DNA from: Novosphingobium sp. PP1Y | GTDB taxonomy: Bacteria; Pseudomonadota; Alphaproteobacteria; Sphingomonadales; Sphingomonadaceae | Reading direction: 5' to 3' | NCBI RefSeq assembly: GCF_000253255.1 | Contig: NC_015580.1 | Coordinates: forward strand, 961,001-1,025,000 | Length of the DNA: 64,000 nt | Part shown: positions 49,838-58,635 of the stretch, piece by piece | Layout: the number at the start of each line of letters is the position of its first letter | Numbering within the stretch: position 1 is the first letter of the stretch | Notes under the pieces: generated by a model | Seen by the model: the letters and a program-made list of their open reading frames with translations, nothing else | What the model was told of the DNA's origin: nothing | Database searches by the model: none | Made by a program: the position numbers and the translations under genes

Positions 49838-50689
49838 ATGACCCATCCCGATCGTGAGGACGTGAGCAGGGAGCTCGCGCAGGACGAGGCCGGGCTGAGC
49901 CGCCGCGAAAGGTCGAAGGTCAAGGACAGTCAGCGGCTTTCGGCCCTGACTGTCTTTTCCGTCATCCGGCGCGAGGGCGAAGAGGAATTGCACCGCCCCG
50001 CCGCTTCCCTGTGGTGGTCGGGCATTGCCGCGGGTTACGGCATCTCCACGTCTGTCCTGTGCCAAGGCCTGCTTTACGACGCATACGAGGGCCATCCCCA
50101 GCGCGAGATAATTGCTGCGTGGGGCTATGCGATGGGCTTTATCCTCGTCGTGCTATCGCGGCTCCAGCTTTTCACCGAAAACACCCTGAGCGTCGTCCTG
50201 CCGCTGCTGGCGGGGCCGAGCGGTATGCGGCTCTACCGTACGGGGCGGCTCTGGCTGATCGTTCTGCTGGCGAACATGATCGGGACGATGGCGAGTGCGA
50301 TCATTGCCGTCACGATCGGTTCGCCGGACAGCGAATTGATCGCCGCGATGCTCGAGGTGTCGCGCCATGCTGCGGAGAGCCGGGGCATGGAAGCCCTGCT
50401 TAACGGGGTTCCGGCCGGCTTCTTCGTGGCTGCCATCGTCTGGATGCTGCCCAGTTCCAAGGGCTTTGAAATCATCGTCGTCGGCCTGTTCGCGTGGCTG
50501 ATCGCGGCGGGCGGATTCACGCATGTGATCGCCGGGTCGACCGAGATGTTCATGCTGGCGCTGCATGGCGACATGAGCTTCGGCGAGGCGATTGGGATGC
50601 ACCTTTTGCCGACCCTGATCGGCAATGTCATCGGCGGGACCGGTCTGTTCGCGCTGCTGGCCTATGGCCAGATTCAGGCGGAAATCTGA
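49838..50689 (+). CDS. Formate/nitrite transporter family channel
   Basis: A 283-residue channel of the FNT family, close to the YfdC subgroup. It has a charged N-terminal tail of ~50 residues and about six hydrophobic helices, with typical GFILVVLSRLQLFTENTL, NGVPAGFFVAAIVW and VIAGSTEMFM blocks. FNT proteins form pentamers that pass formate, nitrite or other small anions. YfdC-like members are often stress-linked and of unclear substrate. Its place after a formate-producing pathway and before fdhD suggests formate handling. Confidence 0.86.
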   Translation: MTHPDREDVSRELAQDEAGLSRRERSKVKDSQRLSALTVFSVIRREGEEELHRPAASLWWSGIAAGYGISTSVLCQGLLYDAYEGHPQREIIAAWGYAMGFILVVLSRLQLFTENTLSVVLPLLAGPSGMRLYRTGRLWLIVLLANMIGTMASAIIAVTIGSPDSELIAAMLEVSRHAAESRGMEALLNGVPAGFFVAAIVWMLPSSKGFEIIVVGLFAWLIAAGGFTHVIAGSTEMFMLALHGDMSFGEAIGMHLLPTLIGNVIGGTGLFALLAYGQIQAEI

Positions 50690-50734
50690 GCCTTCGGGCA
50701 TGGCCTTTCGCGGCCCAGGGCCTATCACGGTGCC

Positions 50735-51592
50735 ATGAGTGAAGATCACTGGAACGGAACGGACGGCGCAGCCCTGATTGGCGCGGCCCTGATCGGCGCG
50801 GAGCGCAACCCTTATGCGACAGGCGCCGGCGAGCCGTGCGAAGTTGTCATTCCCGTGGAATCGCCCATCGCCATCGAGACCAACGGGATTGCCTATGCCG
50901 TGATGATGGCGACCCCGCTCGATATCGAGGATTTCGTTACCGGTTTCCTGATGGCCGAAGGTCTCGCGCAGGCCGGCGAAGTCGGCGAGGTGGCGGTCCA
51001 CCGGGTCGAGAACGGCGATTGGGGCGAAGGCTTCGTCGCGCGGGTGAACCTGCCGGAGGCGCGGCTTGGCCCCATTCTCGAACGCGCCCGCCGCCGCGTG
51101 GGCGACAGTTCCTGCGGGATCTGCGGGATCGAGGGTGTCGAAGCCGCCTTGCGTCCGCTCCCGCGGTTGCCCGCCGCGCCGCCCGTTCGTCCCGAGGCTA
51201 TCCGCAGCGCGCTTGTGGCCTTGCGCGAGCGGCAGGACCTGGGAAGGCGGACTTCGGCAACGCACGCCGCAGCTTTCAGTGCGGTTGACGGAACCGTCCA
51301 GCTCGTGCGCGAGGATGTCGGCCGCCACAATGCGCTCGACAAGCTGGTCGGCGCGATGGCGCGCGAGGGCATCGATCCGGGGCAGGGCTTCATCGTCGTC
51401 ACCTCGCGCTGTTCCTATGAACTGGTCGAGAAGACGGTGCGCGCAGGGTGCCCGCTGCTGGTGGCGATTTCCGCGCCGACCGACCTTGCGGTGCGCCGGG
51501 CCCGGGCCTCGGGGCTGGACCTTGCCGTGGTGGCCCGGGACGACACGATGCTTTGGATCGGCGCAGGCGAGGAGGAATCGAGCAAGCGTTGA
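50735..51592 (+). CDS. fdhD: Formate dehydrogenase accessory sulfurtransferase FdhD
   Basis: A 285-residue FdhD protein, which passes sulfur from IscS to molybdenum cofactor so formate dehydrogenase becomes active. The active-site motif is GDSSCGICGIEG (two cysteines in CGIC), and DVGRHNALDKLVG is the second landmark. It depends on molybdenum, in line with the MocA/XdhC genes at the left end. The formate dehydrogenase itself is not in the window. It starts 45 bases after the FNT gene. Confidence 0.92.
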   Translation: MSEDHWNGTDGAALIGAALIGAERNPYATGAGEPCEVVIPVESPIAIETNGIAYAVMMATPLDIEDFVTGFLMAEGLAQAGEVGEVAVHRVENGDWGEGFVARVNLPEARLGPILERARRRVGDSSCGICGIEGVEAALRPLPRLPAAPPVRPEAIRSALVALRERQDLGRRTSATHAAAFSAVDGTVQLVREDVGRHNALDKLVGAMAREGIDPGQGFIVVTSRCSYELVEKTVRAGCPLLVAISAPTDLAVRRARASGLDLAVVARDDTMLWIGAGEEESSKR

Positions 51593-51703
51593 CGCGATCC
51601 GACCAAGGGCGGCGACCGGGCCCTGTTTTCCTTGTACTCGGCCGGCAGCAAACCTAACTTCACAGCGACTTGGTGCATTCCGCAGGCAAGAAGGTGACAG
51701 TAG

Positions 51704-52915
51704 ATGGCGCTAGCGACGGATCAGGCTTCTGAAGAGCTCAAGCTGACTCCACCCGATCCGGTGCCCGTCGTGAAGCCCGAGAAGGCCGCCGGTCTCGTGC
51801 CGGTCGACGAGGAGCAGAAGTCCCGCCTGCAGGTGCGTGTCGATGAATTCGTCGAGGACTTGGTTGCCCAGGATTCCAACTCGCCCGAGTTCGGCCGCCG
51901 GGTCGACCAGATCACCAACATGGGCCGCAAGGAAATCGCCGAGGCGGCCGGGCAGTCCAACCGTTTCCTCGACCGTCCGATCCGGGCGATGGACGAGACG
52001 AGCGGCGTCGGCGCGGATCTTGCCGAACTGCGGCGCACGGTGGAAGATCTCGACCCGTCGACGAAGGGTGACCTCACGACGCGCCGCAAGATCTTCGGGA
52101 TCATCCCGTTCGGCAGCAAGCTGCGCAACTATTTCGACAGCTACAAGTCCGCGCAAAGCCATATCAGCGCGATCCTTGCGCGCCTGCAGGGGGGCAAGGA
52201 CGAACTGCTGATGGACAATGCTGCCATCGATGTCGAGCGCCAGAACCTGTGGAAGGCGATGGGCAAGCTTGAACAGATGGTGTTCATGTCCAAGGCCCTC
52301 GACGAGACGCTCGAGCAGAAGGCGGCGGATCTCGATCACACCGATCCGGCCAAGGCCAAGGCCCTGCGCGAAACCGCGCTGTTCTACGTCCGCCAGCGCA
52401 CGCAGGACCTGCTGACGCAGATGGCAGTCACGGTGCAGGGCTACCTGGCGCTGGACCTTGTGAAGAAGAACAACGTCGAGCTGATCAAGGGCGTGGATCG
52501 TGCCTCGACCACCACGGTCGGCGCGCTTCGCACTGCGGTCACCGTCGCGCAGGCGATGACGAACCAGCGTCTCGTGCTCGACCAGATCACCGCGCTCAAC
52601 ACCACGACCGCCAACATCATCGATGCCACCGGGCAGATGCTGAAGGACAACACCGCCCAGATCCACCAGCAGGCGGCCAGTTCGACGATCCCGCTGGAGA
52701 CGCTCAGCCGCGCCTTCCAGAACATCTACGATACGATGGATTCGATAGACACGTTCAAGCTGCAGGCGCTCGACAGCATGAAGCAGACGGTCACTTCGCT
52801 GGAAGGCGAGATCGGCAAGTCGAAGGCCTATATCGCCCGCGCGCAGGGCCAGTCCGAAGGGGCGGCATCGGGAGACGGCAAGGCGGCAAAGTCGATGCTG
52901 GAGGCCCTGGACTAA
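51704..52915 (+). CDS. telA: TelA family toxic anion resistance protein
   Basis: A 403-residue cytoplasmic protein of the TelA family, largely helical with coiled-coil regions. The signature DNAAIDVERQNLWKAMGKLEQM and the repeats around ALNTTTANIIDATGQML are typical. TelA was named for tellurite resistance but is usually linked to cell-envelope stress; its biochemical role is unknown. The next gene, six bases on, is its usual partner type. Confidence 0.9.
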   Translation: MALATDQASEELKLTPPDPVPVVKPEKAAGLVPVDEEQKSRLQVRVDEFVEDLVAQDSNSPEFGRRVDQITNMGRKEIAEAAGQSNRFLDRPIRAMDETSGVGADLAELRRTVEDLDPSTKGDLTTRRKIFGIIPFGSKLRNYFDSYKSAQSHISAILARLQGGKDELLMDNAAIDVERQNLWKAMGKLEQMVFMSKALDETLEQKAADLDHTDPAKAKALRETALFYVRQRTQDLLTQMAVTVQGYLALDLVKKNNVELIKGVDRASTTTVGALRTAVTVAQAMTNQRLVLDQITALNTTTANIIDATGQMLKDNTAQIHQQAASSTIPLETLSRAFQNIYDTMDSIDTFKLQALDSMKQTVTSLEGEIGKSKAYIARAQGQSEGAASGDGKAAKSMLEALD

Positions 52916-52921
52916 GCCGCG

Positions 52922-53617
52922 ATGGCGCGAGGCCGTTCCCCCGTTCAGCAGGAGATCATCCGTGCCGCCCGCAGGCAGCGCGCGGCGCGGCTCTACCATG
53001 CGCGCAAGGAACGCTGGCGCTTTCGCTGGCGGCGTATCCGCCGTGCATTCCTGGCGCTGGCGGCCATCCTGGTCGCGGCAATTGGCACCGGTATCTTCAT
53101 GGACGGCCTGTCCGACACGACCTGGCTGTTGACGATGCTGCTGGGCTTCATCGTCTTCGTGGTCCTGTCCATCTACCCGGCAACGCCCCGGCCCAGGGCA
53201 GACCAGCTTTCGGGCGTCGAACTGGCCGAACTGGCGGGATCGACCGAACTGTGGCTGGAGGCCCGCCGCCGGGCGCTGCCCGATGCCGCCATCGACGCCA
53301 TCGACATGATCGGCGTGCGCCTCGAACAGCTCGCGCCGCAGCTGGCCACGCTCAACGAGAACGGACCGGCCGCGCGCGAGGTGCGCAAGTTGCTCGCCGA
53401 ACATCTGCCCGGGCTCGTCGACAGCTATACCCGTATCCCGCCGGCCCTGCGCAACAAGGAGCATGCCGGGAGCACGCCGTCCGAACAACTCGTCGACGGG
53501 CTGTGCGTAATCGCTGACGAGATCGAGGCGATGAGCCATGACCTGTCGCGCAATGACCTCGACGCACTGGCGACACGCAACCGTTTTCTGGAAACGAAGT
53601 ATATCGACCAGGGCTGA
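52922..53617 (+). CDS. TelA-associated membrane protein (XpaC-like)
   Basis: A 231-residue protein with a very basic N-terminus, two hydrophobic helices (AFLALAAILVAAIGTGIFM and LLTMLLGFIVFVVLSIY) and a helical cytoplasmic domain of about 150 residues ending LATRNRFLETKYI. It resembles the XpaC-type hydrolase-associated family often paired with TelA. The gene begins six bases after telA, so the two are surely cotranscribed. Function is not known. Confidence 0.78.
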   Translation: MARGRSPVQQEIIRAARRQRAARLYHARKERWRFRWRRIRRAFLALAAILVAAIGTGIFMDGLSDTTWLLTMLLGFIVFVVLSIYPATPRPRADQLSGVELAELAGSTELWLEARRRALPDAAIDAIDMIGVRLEQLAPQLATLNENGPAAREVRKLLAEHLPGLVDSYTRIPPALRNKEHAGSTPSEQLVDGLCVIADEIEAMSHDLSRNDLDALATRNRFLETKYIDQG

Positions 53618-53695
53618 GACGAGTCCGAGCCGGGGGTTGCCCCTTTGGCTTTGAAGGCGTTACCCTCGCGTCACGCAAAACAAGAAGGAGGACGC

Positions 53696-54967
53696 GTGGC
53701 CCAGGTTGATATCGAACGGATCGAGCGAGACATCACCGCCGTATCGAGGTTCGGTTTCAACGAGGCTGATCGCGGCGTCTACCGACAGGGATTCTCCCCG
53801 GAGGACATGGCCGCCCGGGCGTGGCTGCGCGAGCAGTTCGAGAGCCTGGGCATGACCCACGAGATGGACGGTGCAGGCAACGTCATCGGTCGCTACGGCC
53901 CTGCGGACAAGCCCGCAGTGGTGATCGCCTCGCACCTCGATTCCGTCCCGGCCAGCGGCATGTTCGACGGCGTTCTGGGCGTGATCGCCGGGCTTGAGGT
54001 GGTTCGCACGCTCAAGGAGAACGGCGTCGAGCCGGTCTTTCCGGTCGAGGTCATCGCCACCAGCGAGGAGGAAGGCCGCTTCGGCGGGATGCTCGGCGCG
54101 CAGGCGCTGTCCGGGCACCTGACCCGCGAATGGCTGGACAGCGCGGCTGACGAACATGGGCTGATGCTGCGCGACGCCATGGCAGCAGTCGGCCTCGATC
54201 ACCTCAAGGCGCTGCACGCCTACCGTCGGCCCGAAACGATCCGCGCCTTTCTCGAACTCCACGTCGAGCAGGGGCCGGTGCTCGATACGGAAAAGATCAC
54301 CATCGGCATCGTCGAGGGCATTTCCGGCGTCTTCAAGTGGAAGGTGCGGCTCATCGGCAAGGCCGACCATGCCGGGACCGCGCCGATGGACATGCGCGCC
54401 GATGCATTGATGGGCATGGTCGATTTCGCCCATGAAATCCCGCGCATCATCGACGAGGAGGGCACCGACAAGAGCCGCGTCACCATCGGCTATGTCGCCT
54501 GCAAGCCGGGCTTTCCCCACACGGTTCCGGGCGAAGTGGACTTCACCATCGTCGGGCGTGACCTCGATCACGAAAAGATGAAGGCGCTGGCGGAAGCCTG
54601 CGAGCGGGTGCTTTCAGCGATTGCCCGCAAGCACAAGCTGCATTTCGAGTACGAACAGATGTCCTGGCTCGAGCCCGCCTATTGCGACCGCACGATCATG
54701 GAGCTGATCGAGGACAAGACCAGAAAGCTCGGGTACAGCTACAAGATCATGCCTTCGGGCGCCGGGCACGATGTCCAGTTCTTCTGCGAACATACGCGGG
54801 CCGGGCTGTTCTTCGTGCCGAGTGTCAAGGGCGTAAGTCACGCACCGGACGAATGGACGCACTGGTCCGACATCGAGCGCGGGACTCAGCTGCTCTACGA
54901 ATGCGTCACCGAACTGGCCTGCAACGAAGCCGTCTTGCCCGAACGCGGGGAAGTGGTGGGCGGCTGA
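53696..54967 (+). CDS. Zinc-dependent amidohydrolase (hydantoinase/carbamoylase family)
   Basis: A 423-residue M20-like amidohydrolase of the N-carbamoyl-amino acid hydrolase/allantoate amidohydrolase/ureidoglycolate group. The bimetal site blocks are VIASHLDSVPASGMFDG, ATSEEEGRFGG, FLELHVEQGPVLD, and GAGHDVQFFCEHTR. These enzymes remove the carbamoyl group from N-carbamoyl amino acids or hydrolyse allantoate. The start is the GTG at 53696 with a very strong AAGGAGGA site. It lies convergent with a carbamoyltransferase-containing operon, which raises the idea of a shared carbamoyl compound. Confidence 0.88.
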   Translation: MAQVDIERIERDITAVSRFGFNEADRGVYRQGFSPEDMAARAWLREQFESLGMTHEMDGAGNVIGRYGPADKPAVVIASHLDSVPASGMFDGVLGVIAGLEVVRTLKENGVEPVFPVEVIATSEEEGRFGGMLGAQALSGHLTREWLDSAADEHGLMLRDAMAAVGLDHLKALHAYRRPETIRAFLELHVEQGPVLDTEKITIGIVEGISGVFKWKVRLIGKADHAGTAPMDMRADALMGMVDFAHEIPRIIDEEGTDKSRVTIGYVACKPGFPHTVPGEVDFTIVGRDLDHEKMKALAEACERVLSAIARKHKLHFEYEQMSWLEPAYCDRTIMELIEDKTRKLGYSYKIMPSGAGHDVQFFCEHTRAGLFFVPSVKGVSHAPDEWTHWSDIERGTQLLYECVTELACNEAVLPERGEVVGG

Positions 54968-55050
54968 CAGCGATTGAGTTGCGTCATGCGCAAGACATAT
55001 GGCATAGAATGCAACTTGATACGAAGGGGTGAATTCGTCATTTTGCTGCA

Positions 55051-55380
55051 ATGCAAAACGCTACTATGACTACGGTGTCGCCAGAACGATCGATTATTGA
55101 GGCCATTGCCCTCAAGCGCCTTATCGTTGCCATGTACAATGGCAGCGAGATGGAGCTTGCCCCGCATCAGCTTTTCGAGCGGCACGGCGACCTTTTCGTG
55201 AGCGCGCTCAATCCGCGCAAGAACTGGCGCAGCGACGAGGAACGTCGCCTTGGCCACTTCAAGGTCGATGGCCTGTCAAATGTGTCCGTGACCGAAGAAG
55301 TCTTCGAGCCGCTGCCGAACTTCGACGGTTCCCTGCCGCGCCCCGACGACAAACAGCTTTTCGCCGTAGGTACCGACTGA
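55051..55380 (+). CDS. Hypothetical protein, WYL-like
   Basis: A 109-residue protein. The stretch IALKRLIVAMYNGSEMELAP then HQLFERHGDLFVSALNP is like the strand-rich core of WYL ligand-binding domains, with no DNA-binding part. The identification is weak. It starts at the ATG at 55051, or the one at 55066 (MTTVSPERS). It is in a gap that separates the amidohydrolase from the convergent asparagine synthetase. A regulatory or ligand-binding role is a guess. Confidence 0.65.
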   Translation: MQNATMTTVSPERSIIEAIALKRLIVAMYNGSEMELAPHQLFERHGDLFVSALNPRKNWRSDEERRLGHFKVDGLSNVSVTEEVFEPLPNFDGSLPRPDDKQLFAVGTD

Positions 55381-55419
55381 CCGGTTCCAGTTCGACGGGA
55401 AGGTAGCGACCTACTGGCA

Positions 55420-55445
55420 GGGGATTGACCTTGACGGTCAACCCC
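55420..55445. terminator. Hairpin between convergent genes at 55.4 kb
   Basis: GGGG-A-TTGACC (55420-55430) pairs with GGTCAACCCC (55436-55445), ten pairs with one bulged base and a five-base loop. It lies 40 bases past the small plus-strand gene and 19 before the asparagine synthetase stop codon. Confidence 0.55.
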
Positions 55446-55463
55446 GGCGTGTCCTTTCGAACC

Positions 55464-57392
55464 TCAGATCAGCTCCTCCATCGCGTGCAGTGCGATGGCG
55501 TGATTTAGGATGATGTCCTTGCGCGTGTTCTGCGCATGATCGTCGGACTTGCGGTATTCCTCGATCGAGGCGCGCATCTTTGCCTCGTCGAAAATCCCGT
55601 GCGAGGCGATCTTTTCCGAGGACAGCCACTTCTCGATCAGCTTGTCGATCTCGGCCGCCTTCTTCACGTCAGTATGCGCCGGGGGCGCCATGAAGGCGAA
55701 CTTTTCGCGCTTGTAGAGCACTTCGGGCAGGACGTGCTTCATCGCCTCGCGCACGACCCATTTCTCGACTCCGTCGCGCACGCGCACATGCGGCGGGATG
55801 CGCATGGCCAGTTCGGCCACGTGGTGGTCGAGGAAGGCCGGGCGGCTTTCCAGCGAGTTGGCCATGTCGACGCGGTCGCCGCCCCAGTTGAGGATCTGGC
55901 CTTCCAGCATGGTCTTGATCCAGGAATACTGGACCTTGTCGAGCACGTGGCGCCCATCAAGCATCGACTTGTCGAGGCTGTAAGCGATGGCGGCGATGGG
56001 ATCGTAGTCGCCGAGCCTTGCCTTGAACTCGTCGGAAAGCAGCGGCTTCACGCGCTCAAGGGTGAGCATCCAGGGCTGGATCCAGCTCGGCGTGAAACCC
56101 ATGACTTCCTCGAAAGCGGGGTGGCTGATCGTTTCTTCTGCGAGGACCGAGCCTGAGAAGATGGCATTGCGCTTGCGCATCTCCTCAGCCGCAGGCGTCG
56201 CGGCATAGTCGGGATCGTGAAGGAACAGGTCGGCCTTGAACTGGGCATAGCCGCCGAACAGTTCGTCCGAGCCTTCTCCGGTGATCACGACCTTGTAGCC
56301 GACGTCGCGCACGTGCTTGCTCATCAGCATCTTGGCGACGCCCAGCGTGTTGTAGAACGTGCGCTCCGAGAACATCACCGCGTCCTCGAAGTTCTTGCCG
56401 TAGAGGTCCTCTGCCTTGACCCGCAGGATGTCCTGGTCCGCGCCGACCTTTTCCGCCATTTCCGTGGCGATATGGGCCTCGTCGTAGCGGTCGTCGTCGA
56501 ACGAGATGGTGAAGGCCTTGACCGGCGACTGCTGGATCGCCGCGGCCATGCCCAGGATCGAGCAGGAATCGATGCCGCCTGAAAGATAGCAGGCCACGGG
56601 AACGTCAGCCTCCAGCCTGAAGGTGATGGATTCCACCAGCTTTTCGCGCACGGCCTCGATGTGCTCGTCGTCCGAGCGGATGTCGTGGTGCCCATCGAGC
56701 GGGAACTCGGCGTCCCAGTAGCGCTTCTGCTCAACCTCGAAGCCGTCGCCCTTGCGGGTGACGATCAGCATGTGCCCGGGCAGGACGGCCTGGATGTCCT
56801 TGTATAGCGTCATGCCCGGCACCATGACCTGCATCATCTGGTGCAGCTGCGCCTTGGGGCACACTTCGCGCGGCACGTCGGGATGGGCCAGCATGGCCTT
56901 CATCTCGCTGCCCCAGAAGAAGCCATTGGGACCGTTGTGCCAGAACAGCGGCCGGATCCCGAAGCGGTCGCGCACCAGGATCAGCTGTTCCTTCTTTTCA
57001 TCGAAGATCGCGAAAGCGAATTCGCCGCGCAGCTGTTCGAGGAAATCGAAGCCGTGCTTGCGGTAGAGCTTGAGCGCGATCTCGCTGTCGGACTTGGTGG
57101 TGAACTCGAAGCCGTCGGTGCGCAGCAGGCCGCGCAGGCGCTTGTAGTCGTAGAACTCGCCATTGGCGGTCAGGACGAGGCCTGCGTCCTTGTCGAAGAT
57201 CGGCTGGTCGCCGGCATTGAGGCCGATGATCGAGAGGCGGGTGTGGATCATGGCGAGGCCATGGTCCGGATCGAAATGGAAGCCGCGCCCGTCCGGGCCG
57301 CGGTGGTAGAGGCGGTCGGCCATCTTCTCGGCCAGCTTCGGGGTGTTGTCGGAGTAGCCCCCGGGGCTCCACAGTCCGGCAATGCCACACAT
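55464..57392 (-). CDS. asnB: Glutamine-hydrolysing asparagine synthetase-like amidotransferase
   Basis: A 642-residue two-domain amidotransferase. C2 of MCGIAGLWS is the glutaminase nucleophile, RLSIIGL and NGEFYDYKRLR continue the N-terminal domain, and the synthetase domain has the PP-loop ACYLSGGIDSCSILG with EGSDELFGGYAQF after it. The standard reaction adds ammonia from glutamine to aspartate with ATP. In secondary and exopolysaccharide pathways, close relatives amidate other carboxylates. The gene is last in the operon with the carbamoyltransferase, 32 bases after it. The real acceptor is therefore open. Confidence 0.9.
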   Translation of the reverse strand: MCGIAGLWSPGGYSDNTPKLAEKMADRLYHRGPDGRGFHFDPDHGLAMIHTRLSIIGLNAGDQPIFDKDAGLVLTANGEFYDYKRLRGLLRTDGFEFTTKSDSEIALKLYRKHGFDFLEQLRGEFAFAIFDEKKEQLILVRDRFGIRPLFWHNGPNGFFWGSEMKAMLAHPDVPREVCPKAQLHQMMQVMVPGMTLYKDIQAVLPGHMLIVTRKGDGFEVEQKRYWDAEFPLDGHHDIRSDDEHIEAVREKLVESITFRLEADVPVACYLSGGIDSCSILGMAAAIQQSPVKAFTISFDDDRYDEAHIATEMAEKVGADQDILRVKAEDLYGKNFEDAVMFSERTFYNTLGVAKMLMSKHVRDVGYKVVITGEGSDELFGGYAQFKADLFLHDPDYAATPAAEEMRKRNAIFSGSVLAEETISHPAFEEVMGFTPSWIQPWMLTLERVKPLLSDEFKARLGDYDPIAAIAYSLDKSMLDGRHVLDKVQYSWIKTMLEGQILNWGGDRVDMANSLESRPAFLDHHVAELAMRIPPHVRVRDGVEKWVVREAMKHVLPEVLYKREKFAFMAPPAHTDVKKAAEIDKLIEKWLSSEKIASHGIFDEAKMRASIEEYRKSDDHAQNTRKDIILNHAIALHAMEELI

Positions 57393-57424
57393 CGTCGTTG
57401 TATCCTTGGTTCTGGGCCCGCCGG

Positions 57425-58516
57425 TCAGGCGAGGAGTTCTGCAGGCACGACTTCCGCGACCCGACCGAAGATCGCGAGCAGCAACGCCTGGCGGATCCAG
57501 ACGGCGCCGTCGGCCTGATTGAAATAGAGGTTGTGCTGGGTGTCATCGAGGCTGACGTCGAGTTCCTCGCCGCGTGCGAGCGGGTGGAGGATGACCGTGT
57601 CGTCCTTCAGCCTGCTCTTGTCGTTGAGCGAGAAGGCATCCCCGAAGAAGCGATAGCCGTCGCCCAGGTAGGCAATGGCGTTCATGTAGATGACGTCGAG
57701 ATACTCGAGGCTCTGTTGCAGGTTCTGCGAGAAGTCGATGCCGATCGGGCTGTTCTTCGTCAGTTCGCGCAGTTCCTCACCGAGCGGGTCGGCCATCTCG
57801 GAAAAGATGGTGATGTGGTTGATGTTCTCGTGGAACAGCAGCGCCAGCATCAGGAACGACTTGACCGTGCGCATGTTGCCCGGCGTACCGATGATGCCGA
57901 TGTTTAGGCGGAACTTCTCCGGCAGGCTGGCCCAGGCGATCTCGGGCCGCCACTTGAGCAGTGCGTACCAGTCGGCCAGCGCCTGCGTGGGATGTTCGTC
58001 GGAGCCGTTGCCGCCGTTGAGCAGGGGTACGCGCAAGTACTCGCACATTTCGCTCACGGCCGATTGCTCGGTATGCCGCACCACGACGACGTCGGCGTAG
58101 GAATTGAACATCTGGCCGATGTCGCGCATCGATTCGCCCTTGGCGACGCCGGTGGTCTTGCCGTCGGCGACGCTGATCGTCTTGCCGCCGAGGTGGAGCA
58201 TGGCGCTTTCGAAGGAAAGCCGGGTGCGGGTGCTGGGTTCGAAAAAGGCCGCGGCCATGATCTTGTCGTCCATGGCACGGCCGACTTCGAACCGCTTGAG
58301 CTGCAGGTAGGCCGCGAACTTGGCCAGTTCGCACAGCAGGTCCTTGTCGAACTGCGCGGCGGAGAGCACCGATGCACCGCGCAACTGGTCCAGCACGTGC
58401 AGCTTGAGCTTGGGCGATTTCGCGATGAAGTCGACCGGGTTCGGGCAATTGCCGATCTTGCCCGGGCGCTTGACGATGGCGGGGGCGTGGTCGACCCGCG
58501 ATGCCGGCAGGGTCAC
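57425..58516 (-). CDS. Divergent aspartate/ornithine carbamoyltransferase-like protein
   Basis: A 363-residue carbamoyltransferase, about 50 longer than ordinary ATCase. The carbamoyl-phosphate motifs FEPSTRTRLSFESA and GNGSDEHPTQALADWYAL are intact, and ILHPLARGEELD replaces the usual HPLPR. The segment that in ATCase reads TRVQKER and holds aspartate is here DVIYMNAIAYLGDGYRFF, without the arginine and glutamine, so the amino acceptor may not be aspartate. The start is the GTG at 58514-58516 with GGGGAGAG upstream, and it overlaps the stop of the small membrane gene by four bases. Confidence 0.85.
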   Translation of the reverse strand: MTLPASRVDHAPAIVKRPGKIGNCPNPVDFIAKSPKLKLHVLDQLRGASVLSAAQFDKDLLCELAKFAAYLQLKRFEVGRAMDDKIMAAAFFEPSTRTRLSFESAMLHLGGKTISVADGKTTGVAKGESMRDIGQMFNSYADVVVVRHTEQSAVSEMCEYLRVPLLNGGNGSDEHPTQALADWYALLKWRPEIAWASLPEKFRLNIGIIGTPGNMRTVKSFLMLALLFHENINHITIFSEMADPLGEELRELTKNSPIGIDFSQNLQQSLEYLDVIYMNAIAYLGDGYRFFGDAFSLNDKSRLKDDTVILHPLARGEELDVSLDDTQHNLYFNQADGAVWIRQALLLAIFGRVAEVVPAELLA

Positions 58517-58635
58517 CAGATCTCTCCCCGCGCGATGTCGCGGATGAGCAGGGCGCCCAGTCCCAGCGCGGTGACGGCGCACCATGCCAGCGAGCCATAG
58601 ACGAGAACGGACAGGAATTGGGTCGAGAAGGTCAT
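58513..58635 (-). CDS. Small membrane peptide between the symporter and the carbamoyltransferase
   Basis: A 40-residue open frame reading MTFSTQFLSVLVYGSLAWCA then VTALGLGALLIRDIARGEIW. It has one membrane helix. It overlaps the symporter stop (ATGA) and the carbamoyltransferase start (TGGTGA), exactly the coupling expected for a real gene. It fits the size and place of small accessory subunits known for sodium:solute and related symporters. Its function is inferred from place only. Confidence 0.75.
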   Translation of the reverse strand: MTFSTQFLSVLVYGSLAWCAVTALGLGALLIRDIARGEIW

